A DNA stretch of 64,000 nt from Tremella fuciformis (taxonomy: Eukaryota > Basidiomycota > Tremellomycetes > Tremellales > Tremellaceae), in assembly GCA_032768795.1 (NCBI GenBank), contig CP136493.1:1240001-1304000 (forward strand), in the 5' to 3' direction. A model generated the notes under the pieces. It saw nothing but the letters and a program-made list of their open reading frames with translations, was not told the DNA's origin and did not search any database. The translations under genes were made by a program, and so were the position numbers. This document shows positions 26,249 to 36,672 of the stretch, one piece after another; positions within the stretch are counted from its first letter, which is position 1; every line of letters starts with the position of its first letter.

Positions 26249-26903
26249 GCATCCGCGACTGACGATCGCTCGTTACGAAGCTGCGTCTCGAATGAGGAGA
26301 ATGCAAACTTCAGTGTGAGAGTGATAACGAGCCCTCCAACTACATGCTCGCTCCATTGAGGCCAACCGACTCATTCTCCTGCACTGATGTTCGCCGGTCG
26401 AGCTGTGTATGTTTTCAACCTCGTAACGCGACAAGCCGGGTCCCACAGCTGTTGATCGCTACAAGTGTGCCAATGAGCAGTGACAAGAGTGGCTCTCACA
26501 GTGGAGCTCATCCCGGCCGTATGACATAATGCCACACCCAAATTCAAGACGACTTCTTCAGCCGCAGCGGTGCACAAGCATTTCCAATCTCTTGGAATTC
26601 TCCCATCTGCGACACCACTGCTCACTCGAGATATCACGAATGCTGAGTGCATCTCCCATCGTTCGTTGGAAATCCTGGGCGCCTTCTACGAAGGCCTAGA
26701 CTTTCTTCCCTTGTCGATCGCCTACGTTTCATATTCGCCTACCTTTCATGGTCGCAAGATCGCCTCGAGGTATATAAGTTGGCTGAAATGTGCTCGGAAA
26801 AAGACTCTCTTCCATACTCTACTTCAGCTTTCCAGGTTGCTTTATTGACATTCTACTTAGCTCTCAGGCTAATCTTCGAGTGCGATCCCAACGAACTGCC
26901 ACC
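26249..26903. other. Intergenic region before the small-gene array
   Basis: No gene seen. It contains the promoter of the gene at 26904, with a TATA box at 26771. Base composition drops below that of the preceding coding regions. Confidence 0.5.
26771..26778 (+). promoter_or_regulatory. TATA box (tatataag)
   Basis: Perfect TATATAAG, 126 bases before the ATG of the family gene at 26904. Confidence 0.6.
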
Positions 26904-27452
26904 ATGAGCGTTTCTGATATCTTCGACGAGTTCAATGCTGCTGTTGTTGCGGGGCGTACCGATAACGAGGAACATGACCGCACCAAGATCGACCTTGCGT
27001 ATAGCAAGTTCAAGGCAGCTGCGAGCGCCGATACCAGCAAAGATTGGGCTAATGAGATCTTCATGGCGGATCTCATGGTCGAAGCCCTCAAAGAACCCGA
27101 AACCGCAGCGGAAGAGGAAAAGGAAGATGAAGGCTTGAAGAAACTTCTTGGCTCATTGAAGGAAATCGAAGATAGCGTGAAAAGCGTCGTCGCATTGGGT
27201 CAAAGATATGACAGAGTAGGTTCCTTTGCGGCTGAGACTGTCGGCCAACAGGATCCGGAGCAGTTTGACTGGAATTACTTTGACCAACACCTTGGAGACT
27301 TTGAGTCGACCTTTGTCCAGTCATTCAATGAATTTAAAGAACCCACCCGAGGGAAGTTCGCAAGGTACATGTATGATACGCATCAAAAGAAGCGGGCCAA
27401 GGAGGCTGATGGTTCTCTCCCTCGAGGTACCACCGGAACGACGACTCAGTAA
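26904..27452 (+). CDS. Small intronless protein, array family member A (182 residues)
   Basis: I do not recognise the family. It is an acidic, helical, soluble protein with no signal peptide or membrane span. Residues 26-48 hold the shared N-terminal helix (R...I-D-L-A-Y...D-T...D-W). Residues 60-95 are Glu/Lys-rich and probably coiled coil. Residues 110-126 are the central block A-E-T-V-G-Q-Q-D-P-E-Q-F-D-W-N-Y-F. Residues 147-160 are the C-terminal motif P-T-R-G-K-F-A-R-Y-M-Y-D-T-H. The same three landmarks recur in the genes at 28925, 36673 and 37861. The ATG follows accATGag, a good fungal context, behind a TATA box. The lack of introns contrasts with most of the core genes. Confidence 0.75.
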   Translation: MSVSDIFDEFNAAVVAGRTDNEEHDRTKIDLAYSKFKAAASADTSKDWANEIFMADLMVEALKEPETAAEEEKEDEGLKKLLGSLKEIEDSVKSVVALGQRYDRVGSFAAETVGQQDPEQFDWNYFDQHLGDFESTFVQSFNEFKEPTRGKFARYMYDTHQKKRAKEADGSLPRGTTGTTTQ

Positions 27453-28924
27453 GGCTTAGCCCAGTCGCTTTCTACGTTGTCTCCGCCCGCCTTCTTGTAC
27501 ATGAAAACTTTCAGATCTCTTTGTACAAACAAATGATTATTTGCCTTCATTCGTTTGGTCGAGAAGAGGCTCATGCCGGTGCCAAGGGAGCACTGAAACG
27601 CGTTAGGCCGCTGATCGCTCATTTGAACTTACTGAATGACTGGCCACTGGAGGATCCCTCATGCGGAACTGATATTGTAGTGAGTGCCCACTGTGCGTGG
27701 CTCAAGAAGGCGTATAGGAAGGAACGCGCATCGCCTTGCAGGCGACACATCTGAATTGCATGATAGTGTCCGAGTATGGATTTCGCTTTGTCGCATATAA
27801 TGACCAGTATCCAGTTCTTTGTACGCTATCTTCTGATCGGCAGCGCCCCCGGCTTGAGGCGCCGACTAGCTCCCATGGTCCATAGACGACAGCTGTCAGC
27901 GCACGATCAACGATGAGCTTGTTGCATGGCCGCTGCATAGGTCCGACCGATTCTCGACAGGCGCTTACGGGATATGTGACGTTGTCTACTGTCGACAATG
28001 GTCCCAGTTTGGTGTGCCCGCCCTGCGTACACCTGACCATCTGCTGATGAAGAGAGGCGAGACTCAAGTCTCTGACACGCATAAGAGGAGGGAGATCGAA
28101 GCTATAACGAACAAGTCGGGAGCCTGATCGGGCCGATCAGTACTGTACCGGAGTGGTACTGAACGTGATGGAGGGCGGGTACGGCATGATGGCTATAGGT
28201 GAGACGGTCAATTCCGTCGGTCAGCTATACAACTTCTCCCGGGAGACTGTTGCCCCCAGAATTTGGACAGCGAAGGAGGTGGAGGCCTGGTTCCGGCCAG
28301 AGCTGGCGGACCCAGCCAACTCAGTCGCATCCTTGTCTTGTATTGTGATCCAAATGTGCAGAGCACACACCGCTGACAGAACATCAAGCATTCTACGGGT
28401 CATTGCCTCCGCATCTGACCGTGTCTCAACGAACAGTTTGAGCTGCATGGCCGTTTCGACACTCACCGGGTTGTACGATTCTGTAATCTAGCCTTCGAGA
28501 TTTCGATTGATAGATATTGCCATTTGTGAGCGGGGCAGCGCAGCTCATTTACACAGTACTCTGGACGCCGCGGACGATCATCAGGAAGAAGGGGGCCAAG
28601 GGGTGGTGCACACAATAGATTCTGTCCGTTGTTCCCATGATCCGTGCGAGTCGTCCCTGACGTGTCGCCCTTCCCTTCCTTTGACGCTGAGAGCCATGTA
28701 ACATGTACTCCAGTGCAATCTTTCCTAGATTGCAGGTCTGGGAGGGGTACCGTCGCTCCAGAGCAGGCTACATAAGGGCTGGTATGTGCGGTTCTTTCAA
28801 CCTCACAGCTCACCCCGTCTTGCCAAGCTTTCGTGCCTAGTCCATATTCATTGCACGGCATTCAGTGAGACCCACAGTCGATGCCGAGGTCCGACTGACT
28901 AGCAGCGCCCGCTAACCTCATACA
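27453..28924. other. 1.47-kb gap in the array, two adjacent palindromes
   Basis: No gene I can support. Short open frames on both strands (for example 28153-28491 +) show no family resemblance. A perfect interrupted palindrome (ctgatcgg-g-ccgatcag) at 28124-28140 is followed by a second (gtacc-ggagt-ggtac) at 28145-28159. A TATA-like ctacataag lies at 28768-28776, about 150 bases before the next ATG. Confidence 0.45.
28768..28777 (+). promoter_or_regulatory. TATA-like element (ctacataagg)
   Basis: CATAAG-type element about 150 bases before the ATG of the family gene at 28925; weaker than the box at 26771. Confidence 0.35.
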
Positions 28925-29518
28925 ATGAACGCTTCCACCGCACTAGAGACCGCCGTTCAGACCGCGTTCTTGGGCGTTGCACTCGCCGTCGAGAATTTGC
29001 CCGAGGACTACGAACACAACGGGTTCGACAGGATCGACTTCGCTTACACCATGCTGGAGCAGGTTACAGCCATTGACACGGCCCACGACTGGACTGAGCA
29101 ATTGACCCTCAGGCGTCACGGTATCGACATAGTCAAACAGGAGCTGAGCGAGCTGATGGCCGCACGGGAAGCGGAAGAGGCTGACTTGGCTGCGTCCTTC
29201 CAGAGGCATATGGAGAAGCCGATGCGGAACCTGTGTACCGCGATTGACAATATGAACTCGCTTATTGCAAGGTACAATACTGTGTCACGCTTTACCGCAG
29301 AGACAGTAGGAGATCAGGACCCGGAGCAGTTTGACTGGAACTATTTTGAGGAGGACCTTGGTGATATGGAGTCGGTCTTTGCTGACACATTCGAAGGAAG
29401 TGGCCAGCCGTCCCGTGCGGCTTTTGCGAGGACGATGCGAGAAGCACACTACAAATTGCAGGAGGCAGAATTCGCCAGTCATGAATCTCAGAGTCGTACA
29501 GACACCCATGGAGTGTGA
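28925..29518 (+). CDS. Small intronless protein, array family member B (197 residues)
   Basis: A paralogue of the gene at 26904 with no recognised domain. Residues 34-56 match its N-terminal helix with identical spacing (R-I-D-F-A-Y...D-T...D-W). Residues 125-141 are A-E-T-V-G-D-Q-D-P-E-Q-F-D-W-N-Y-F, 16 of 17 identical to member A, and residues 162-175 are P-S-R-A-A-F-A-R-T-M-R-E-A-H. Outside these blocks the two proteins are barely alignable. A Glu/Ala-rich linker (residues 75-95) replaces the Glu/Lys segment of A. There is no signal peptide, no membrane span and no intron. The uneven conservation suggests either strong constraint on the core or gene conversion. Confidence 0.75.
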   Translation: MNASTALETAVQTAFLGVALAVENLPEDYEHNGFDRIDFAYTMLEQVTAIDTAHDWTEQLTLRRHGIDIVKQELSELMAAREAEEADLAASFQRHMEKPMRNLCTAIDNMNSLIARYNTVSRFTAETVGDQDPEQFDWNYFEEDLGDMESVFADTFEGSGQPSRAAFARTMREAHYKLQEAEFASHESQSRTDTHGV

Positions 29519-30698
29519 AGTAGGGCTTACGGGACACACGTCCATGTTTGACATACCATACTCTACAGCGCTTCCTGCAATATCTTACACCCTCTCACCC
29601 ATCAAATATCTTGCGAATGTGATACGATCCTCTCACATTCATGGAATAGGGATAGCTTCGCCAGGGTTATTCTATGCCCCTTTCCCTGTGTTCTTTCTCA
29701 GACCCTCGCCAAACCGCAATACCTCGCAGTAGTCTTATCTGGAAATTCACTGGAGTAAGGGAGAGGCTTCTCGGTCCAAATGTCTTACATGTCACGACTC
29801 TCTTTCATGGAGGATGTGAATTGACTTTGCCAACACTCTGTTCTCCTTTGAAGCTTGTGCGTAGGCGTTGAGCGCGACCTTTGTGATCAGCCTCGACAAG
29901 GAGACTATGTTCTGGCCCACGGTCCTCGTCGTTACTGCACACTCTATAGGAGCATTCCCTGCATCGGTTCATAGGCCAGGATAACCTTTGTTCCATAGGC
30001 GGTAAGGCCTATGCTTGTGGCGTCCTGCTGTTCTGATAAGCTCGCGCTGCGCGGCTGAAAGTCAGCCAGCGAGTTTGCCCTCACCCTTTGGGCAGGAATC
30101 TCAGCATCTCCACCCTAATGCGCAACAAGCTGATGATCGCATCCGACACAGTGTGCCTGCACTGGTTGGGCGTTCTCCAACCTGCTCTATGGTTTCTCCG
30201 GGCAATGTCTCTCTGGTCCGCGGTTTCCGATGTCGAACACCCTCGGAAAGGATAGGCCGGGGGAACGGTCCGGGTACGGGACCTCGCTTGAGGAAACGCT
30301 CGCTAAGCGATAAGCTATGTGATATTCTACCAGTCACAAAAAGGATTCAGCCTTTGCTGTGCCAAGCGAGTACGATACGATGTCGCTCCTCGCTTCACAA
30401 GACGTTTTGTTCCCTTGTACAGAGTTTCTCGGTGAAGGCGGCCCCACGACGAGGACGTGGGCGACCTCTGAGCTCATGCATGCGATGTTCTGATCCATCA
30501 CAGCATGACGTACAGTAGCCTGTGGAGCGTATACAGACTCAAATTATCCATTGTTCCGTGCGAAGTCTGGCCAAGATGATGCATTCGCTTAAAAGCAGTA
30601 TTTATACGTCTCCAGGTTGTCTGACCCGTCCCCTTCAACATACTTTCAGTTGCTCGGAATATACCTGCACCAACTGCTTTCCGCTTACATTCATAAAC
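29519..30698. other. 1.18-kb gap in the array
   Basis: No gene supported. A 7-bp inverted repeat (cataggc-ggtaag-gcctatg) lies at 29994-30013. A TATA-like tatttatac at 30599-30607 precedes the next ATG by about 95 bases. Confidence 0.45.
30599..30607 (+). promoter_or_regulatory. TATA-like element (tatttatac)
   Basis: About 95 bases upstream of the ATG at 30699. Confidence 0.45.
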
Positions 30699-31082
30699 AT
30701 GCCTGGAGAATCCACATCCCCTGGCCCAACGGCGGCAAGTGTGACCGATGCGCAAAGCAAAGAAATTGAAGGCAAGTACTCCGAGTTGGGGTTGGAGTTT
30801 TTGGATCTCGGGGGGCGCTTTCGTACATACCAACTTGATCGTTCATCACCGGAAAGCTTGCTTCCTGAGTTGGAAGCCTTGAAGAAGGATGTCGACAAGT
30901 GGAGCTCAAAGGGGCCTTCGTCCATCCCAGAGAGCGCTTGGCAAGCCATTCAGGCAGATCTGACACAAGTGACCAACGATGTCAAGGCTAGCGTCAAGGA
31001 GTTCAATCGAATCGAAGCGGAGGAGCAAGGAACTAAGGATCAGGATCCACCTCAAGACGCTCCTGGTCCCAGTCAGGCGTGA
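30699..31082 (+). CDS. Small intronless protein of unknown function (127 residues)
   Basis: No family recognised. The protein is hydrophilic and mostly helical: an S/T/P-rich start, then helices L-G-L-E-F-L-D-L-G-G-R-F, L-L-P-E-L-E-A-L-K-K-D-V and A-I-Q-A-D-L-T-Q-V-T-N-D-V-K, and a Pro/Asp/Gln tail. No cysteines, signal peptide or membrane span. It matches the four array paralogues in strand, size class, lack of introns and TATA-led promoter, but lacks their central and C-terminal blocks, so it may be a truncated relative or unrelated. The open frame extends upstream through the TATA element, so the ATG at 30699 (aaacATGcc) is the likely start. Confidence 0.6.
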   Translation: MPGESTSPGPTAASVTDAQSKEIEGKYSELGLEFLDLGGRFRTYQLDRSSPESLLPELEALKKDVDKWSSKGPSSIPESAWQAIQADLTQVTNDVKASVKEFNRIEAEEQGTKDQDPPQDAPGPSQA

Positions 31083-32829
31083 ATAGCTGCAACAATAGAC
31101 CCGGTGCTCCCTGTGCATGCGGTTCATACTATAGGGCTTCAACATGATCATCGCCTTGCACTGTGTACCCATCTTCTCTCACCCATTCCCTTTTCGCAGA
31201 TACATCTGGTGCTGTCTCCGTTAGCTTGCTTCCTCAGCTCCCTGATGCACTTGGATGAATCATTTGTGTTACAATATACAGCCACACTGACCAGCCTCAA
31301 AATATCGTGTCACTGTGTTTGCTCTAATGCCACTCTCTCCTTGCCTATCTCTAAACGTGTCTTTTCCTTGCCTGTCCCAGGCCCCTTAATCGATAGGAAT
31401 TCGCGTTATCCTCCAAGCGCATTTCCAAACATTTGCTCAGCAGGTTCGCCGCATCTGCGATAGGCAAGCTTCACTGTCAGCCACAGCAGATGAGCCAAAG
31501 AGCTCCGGTGGGATTGCCCCGAGTCCCTGGACTGGCCTCCTGCGTGGGTTTGGGGGCTCCTCTTACAACACGTTTCCTATATCGAACGAGGTATAAAGCT
31601 GCCACAGGAGATGATCGGGAAGCCCTCATGTCGCATAGCTTGATTATGTATCAATTTACCTTCGTCAAATGGGACATGGCCTCGCGACACCGGGGTAGAT
31701 ACCCCAGAGGATTTAAAGTGACGGGTAAGTATTGCGCACCCATGCAACAGTCGGGAAGGCAACGTGTAGTGATGATTTTCATGCTGTCGAGGCTTGCAGA
31801 CCCGCTTGGACAATTTCCGCGGCGTAGACCGTAGCAGAAGCGCAACATTTGCTCCTGGCGGTTCTACAGCAATCGAGGCATTTCACAAGTCATGTGAGGG
31901 AGCTAAGCTGAAGTCGGAGACACTGGCGCATGTCCTGACCCCGTGACTCAGAGCAGTGCTTAGCTGAGATTCCTGACAGTCGCCCAGCGCCCAGCGCCGC
32001 AACTTGGGCATTGCCATTGGCACGTAAAATTGCTGCTCAAACGGCTAGTTTCAGGCGGCTGAGCTCGCCATTCGTCGAGTGCGATTGGCACAAATGGAGA
32101 GGATGAACGGGCTTCGCAAAAAGGCGAGCAATAAAATCGGGTGTTCGCGGTGATCCGGCACGGGATCGCTCATGAGCTTGTTCTTGTGTTGGTCCAGCTA
32201 CTGGCAGGCACCGAAGTCTCAGGCCCGACCGGAGTCGGCTCACGCGGCACAGCTTCGGTTCCGCTCGTTCCGTGCGTATGACATGCTCCTTCGGTCCACC
32301 GTTGCAAGGACCCCTCCACTCACATGAAGGCGGCTGTCCATCATGAGCTCTCCTAGAGTGTTCCCTTCGCTTCTGATCACGGCAGTGATGTTTTACAAAA
32401 GTTGATGGAAATCGCACCATCTCGTCGATTGTAATTCAAACTCAGCCAGCAGATGAACTTTGAGATCTTGCTCACATGGGCCTTTTAGTGGTGCGGCACT
32501 TTCACGACAGCAATCAGCCGATGTTGCCTACTACTCTCATGCAGGATTTTGGGCCCGCTGACTTCCCGAGATGGCGGTAGGCAATGGGGCGAATGGCCAT
32601 GTCCCGTTCGGCAGGTACAAAGAACCCCACCGCGATGTCCCCGGTCCGAAAGAGTCGTTGCCCCCCTTGTCGCGGCATTCAACCCCGATATCCTCCATGG
32701 TGCCCCTTTGGGGTGCGGGGGCAAGAACGCCGCGAATTGTGCATGCATTGCCTAAGCACAGGTATAAGAGACACAGAAAACCTATGCAGGGAATGCATGC
32801 ACCCGCTGTCCCTCTGACCCCTACACAAC
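31083..32829. other. 1.75-kb gap upstream of the MFS gene
   Basis: No gene supported. A TATA-like ggtataaag near 31590 is followed by a short + strand frame from 31628 to 31834 (about 68 residues) with no family resemblance. The promoter of the transporter lies at the right end. Confidence 0.45.
32763..32770 (+). promoter_or_regulatory. TATA box (tataagag)
   Basis: 67 bases before the ATG of the MFS transporter. Confidence 0.55.
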
Positions 32830-34688
32830 ATGCAGCGTCAAGAGTCGACCACCTCCTCAGCACCGGAGAAGCCTCACGATCATCTGGTCGAGCAGGGCCA
32901 CAAGAACCTCGCCCGGATTCTCGAGCACGACGAGCTCGCCCAGGAACGCGACGATGCTGCGAAGGCTCTTGAAGGGTATGTGTAGTCACATATGGGCGCG
33001 AATTTGACTGACGACTCTTAGTCAGGACATTGACTTTACCGAAGATGAGGCCAGGAGGATCAGACTCAAGACTGACCTCATCCTCGTTCCTCTTATGTGT
33101 GAGCGGGTCTCGTCTCTATGGCGACTGCGCTGAGTGCGACCTTAGTCCTGGGTATCGGCTGTCTCCTTGTCGACAAGGGTGCCCTCAACTCTGCGTCGTC
33201 CCTTGGCTTCCAGACCGACCTCGGACTGAAAGGCTCCGAGTACAGCTGGTCCGTCTCGATCTACTGTGAGTCTTTGTCTCGTCATGCCTTCAAAGCTAAT
33301 GGACAGACTTCGGCATGCTCATTGCTATGTACCCCGCCAATCTCTTGCTCCAGCGCTTCCACGTCGGTCGTGTAGTCTCCATCGCCTTCATCGGCTGGGG
33401 CGGCATCATGCTCTGCACCATGGTTAGTCTGAGTTCGAGGCATGTTGGGAGGCTATACTCACCATCAGGCCGTCAAGAACTACCAAGGACTCCTCGCTCT
33501 TCGCTTCTTCCTCGGCGTCTTCGAGTCGTCGGCGGCTCCTGCTTTCACCATCACGACCGCCCGTTTCTGGCCGCAGCAGGAGCAACCTGTCCGCTATGCA
33601 CTTTGGGCCCTCGGCAACACCATCCTTCCCATCCCCTTCCTACTCATTTACTACGGTCTCGGCCACGTTCCCAAGCACCCCCTGACTGAGGTGTGGCGCT
33701 GGATCTTCTGCGTGCTGGGTCTGTTCACCATTGTCCTCGGCGCTGCCATGTTCCTCCTGTTCCCCGACAAGCCGAGTACCTGCCACTGGTACACAGAGCG
33801 CCAGCGCGCCGTAGCCGTCGTTCGCATCGCTCGCTCCCAGACCGGTATCAAGAACCACGAATACCGCCGGTACCAAGTCATCGAGGGCTTGACGGATGTC
33901 AAGACGTGGCTCTGCGCCTTCCTCTTCGTCTTCCAGCAGCCCGCGCCCGGCATCGCCACCAACTTTAGCAGTGTCATCATCAAGGGGTACGGGTACACCG
34001 GCCTCAAGGCGTTGCTGCTGCAGATCCCCTCTTGGGCCGTGCCATCCGTCTTCACTCCTCTTGGCGGATACCTCACCACCCAAGTTACGTGGTTCAAGAC
34101 TCGCAAATGCGTGAGTATATCGCTTGTCTAAAGCGACATAGAGCTGACTCGGCCCAGTTTGTCATGGCTGTCATTGGCATCATCAGTCTCATAAGCGAAG
34201 TCATGCTCTACGTCAAGCCTCCTGTTGCCGGCGTCAATCGCGCCGTCCCGCTGGCCTTCATGTCGCTTCTCTCGATTGATCAGTCTGCCTGTGAGTCGAT
34301 TCGTGCCTACGACTCCGCCTTGCTGACATGCCTAGACCCCTTGATTCTGTCCCTTGTCGGACAGAACATTGCCGGCACCACCAAGAAGCAGACCACGATC
34401 ACCGTCACCTTCATCATGTACTGCGTCGCCAACATTTGCATCCCGCAGGCCTTCCTGTCAAAGCAGTCACCGCGCTACCAAGACGGCATCATCTTTGTGA
34501 TTGCCTCGCAGTGCATGTTCATCGTCTTGTCCATCGCGTTCTGGGTCCTCGCGACCATGGAGAACAAGCGCCGCGACCGCGAGGATGGCGGAAGGATCCA
34601 ATCCGAGGACGAGGCCAGGGAGATCATTCTTGCCGGTCTGGCCGATGAGACCGACAAGCGCAACAGGCGTTTCAGATACTCGCCGTAA
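32830..34688 (+). CDS. MFS transporter, Dal5-like anion:cation symporter family
   Basis: A plasma-membrane permease of about 480-500 residues with six or more short introns. The N-terminal cytosolic part ends with D-I-D-F-T-E-D-E-A-R-R-I-R-L-K-T-D-L-I-L-V-P-L-M, the usual lead into TM1 of the ACS/Dal5 group. Further landmarks are D-K-G-A-L-N-S-A-S in TM1-2, Y-F-G-M-L-I-A-M-Y-P-A-N-L-L-L-Q-R, L-R-F-F-L-G-V-F-E-S-S-A-A-P-A-F, and W-R-W-I-F-C-V-L-G in TM6. The second half has G-Y-G-Y-T-G-L-K-A-L-L-L-Q-I-P and Q-N-I-A-G-T-T-K-K-Q-T. The end (R-F-R-Y-S-P) resembles the F-R-Y end of the group. Members carry carboxylates or amide-type anions such as allantoate, nicotinate or pantothenate; the substrate cannot be read. 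The next gene downstream on the same strand is a lactonase. Confidence 0.88.
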
Positions 34689-35075
34689 ACCATACTACAA
34701 ACCCGAGGGCACTAGGGGCACTTGCTGTCGTAGGGTACAAAGAAGGGAGACGGGCGACTTATGCATGTCTTTTTGGCGTCCAATGCCAGGATGGGGAATT
34801 CTCGCGGAGCCCCATTGGCCGTCACCGGAATGACCTGTCAGGTCCTACGGGGTTGAACACCGATCCCGTTGTCTTGATCACCTCTATCGCGACCACGGGA
34901 GGACTCCGCTCAGCTCCATCAGCCCAGGAGTCCCATGGCCCATGGGCATGTCGGCGCCCACTCGCCGATGCCCACAGGGTATAAGTCGGCTTCGGCCCGG
35001 TCTCTGCACAATCGCGTGTCATGACATGTCTCCCAAATCCAGGTATCGCGACCTGTATCGACCTTTGAAGCCAAG
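34689..35075. other. Intergenic region MFS/lactonase
   Basis: Holds the promoter of the lactonase gene, with a TATA box (tataagtc) at 34980. No gene seen. Confidence 0.5.
34980..34987 (+). promoter_or_regulatory. TATA box (tataagtc)
   Basis: 96 bases before the ATG of the SMP-30-type gene at 35076. Confidence 0.5.
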
Positions 35076-36192
35076 ATGAACTTCTTTGAGCCTCCTCCCA
35101 CACTCACCGCAACGCTCGTGGCTTCTGTGCCGAAAGAGCTCTATGGCACTTCGAAGACAGAATGGCTGCATCGTATGTCCGGCGCCTGAAGCTACGTGAA
35201 GTCTGACCTTTTCCAGCCAGCACTGGCAAGCCGCCCGGTATCTTCCTCGAGGGCATCACGACCGACCCGCAGGGCAACATTTTCGTGGTTGACGTACCAT
35301 ATGGCCAGGTACTCAAATACGAGATGAGGTCGAAGAAGTGGACAAAGGTGCAGCAGTGGGACGGCGAGCCGAACGGCCTGGCAGTGAGAGCCGACGGCAT
35401 GCTGGCGGTGGCAGACTACAAGGAGGGAGTGGTGGGTGAGAGTCTGACCCCATGCCTGCCGCTGACGATGCAGCTCCTGCTGGACCCATCGAACGGTGAT
35501 TTATCCCCACTGCTTACCAGGCGTAATATGGAGCGCTTCAAAGGCGTCAACGACCTGATCTACTCCTCAACAGGGGACCTGTGTATGTGTTATCAGCCGC
35601 CAAAGCGACGTTTCTGACTGTTGTAGACTTCACAGATCAGGGTCAGACGGGGATGTCGGATCCCACAGGCGTAGTATACCGCCTCTCGCCCAATGGCAGG
35701 CTCGAGACACTCTTGACGAACGGCCCTAGCCCGAACGGCCTGGTGCTGAGTCCCGACGAGCGCGTGTTGTACGTCGCCATGACACGGGACAACTCGGTAT
35801 GGCGGTGCCCATTGCACCCAGATGGGACGACCACCAAGGTCGGACGCTTCTGTAGGTCTAACTTTACCCTATGATTCGTTGTGCTGAACGCCTCAGTCCA
35901 GTCCTTCGGCGTGTCGGGCCCAGACGGATTGACAATCGACGCACAGGGCAACTTGTTCATCTGCCATCCCTCACTAGTCTGCATCTTTGTTGTCTCTCCG
36001 TCCGGACTACCGAAGGCACGCATCGTCATCCCCAATCCCAAGCCGGGCCAGATCAGCGTCACCAACTGCATATTTGGGAGTACGCCCGAAGACCGCAACA
36101 AGCTGTACTTTGTCTGCGCCACAGCGGGCGAGATTTATTCAGTCGACTGGGAATGCGAAGGTGCCACGCCGATAAGAGAAACAAAGGCATAG
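35076..36192 (+). CDS. SMP-30/gluconolactonase-type lactonase
   Basis: A six-bladed beta-propeller hydrolase that opens sugar lactones or related rings. The protein is assembled over several short introns. Blade motifs include P-G-I-F-L-E-G-I-T-T-D-P-Q-G-N-I-F-V-V-D, G-E-P-N-G-L-A-V-R-A-D-G, K-G-V-N-D-L-I-Y-S-S-T-G-D-L-Y-F-T-D, G-P-S-P-N-G-L-V-L-S-P-D and G-P-D-G-L-T-I-D-A-Q-G-N-L-F. The Glu in L-E-G-I, the Asn residues in G-V-N-D and P-N-G-L, and the Asp in P-D-G-L match the metal-binding positions of the superfamily. It lies directly after an MFS transporter on the same strand, suggesting uptake plus hydrolysis of one compound, which is inference. It is only distantly similar to the second SMP-30 gene at 51178, so this is not a recent duplication. 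Confidence 0.85.
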
Positions 36193-36672
36193 AAGAGGGA
36201 AGCCCTTGGGCGCTCTGACCCAGAAATGAATGGACTTCAGGCCAAGAGGGGTTGGAATCGCTACAACATATCACGAACTGGACCTTGCAATATGTTCGAT
36301 ATGACCGATATACAAGCGAGGGTTCTTCGGGGCAAGGCGAGTGGAGCGCCTACATTTGCGAGACTCAGGTGGCCTTCTCACGTTTCCCTTTCATTCGGAG
36401 CGGGGAGGCGATTCGCAAAGCCTGGTCTCTCCGCGCTCGTGCTCGACGTGGGCAGTGGACCTGAGACGAAACACAGCACCACGAGAAGTCGCCTGGACCG
36501 GGGCGGCCGCAGTCAGGATTTTGGACTGCCTTCTTGCGTCCACAAAGGGTTTGGTTTCTGGCAGAAGAAGACTGGCGATCCTCATAGCGCCCCATTCAAA
36601 TAGGCTAACTTGTCTTTTGCCACTGGTAAAAAGACCGCCGATCTGCCACCAGTTTACAGACATCCCGACTCG
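36193..36672. other. Intergenic region before family member C
   Basis: No gene or clear TATA box seen. Confidence 0.45.

Noticed and set aside
28153..28491. 112-codon + frame between family members A and B
   Set aside because: Overlaps an equally plausible - strand frame (28221-28466); neither shows family motifs, so no gene is called.
31628..31834. Short + frame behind a TATA-like site
   Set aside because: About 68 residues with no family resemblance; insufficient support.
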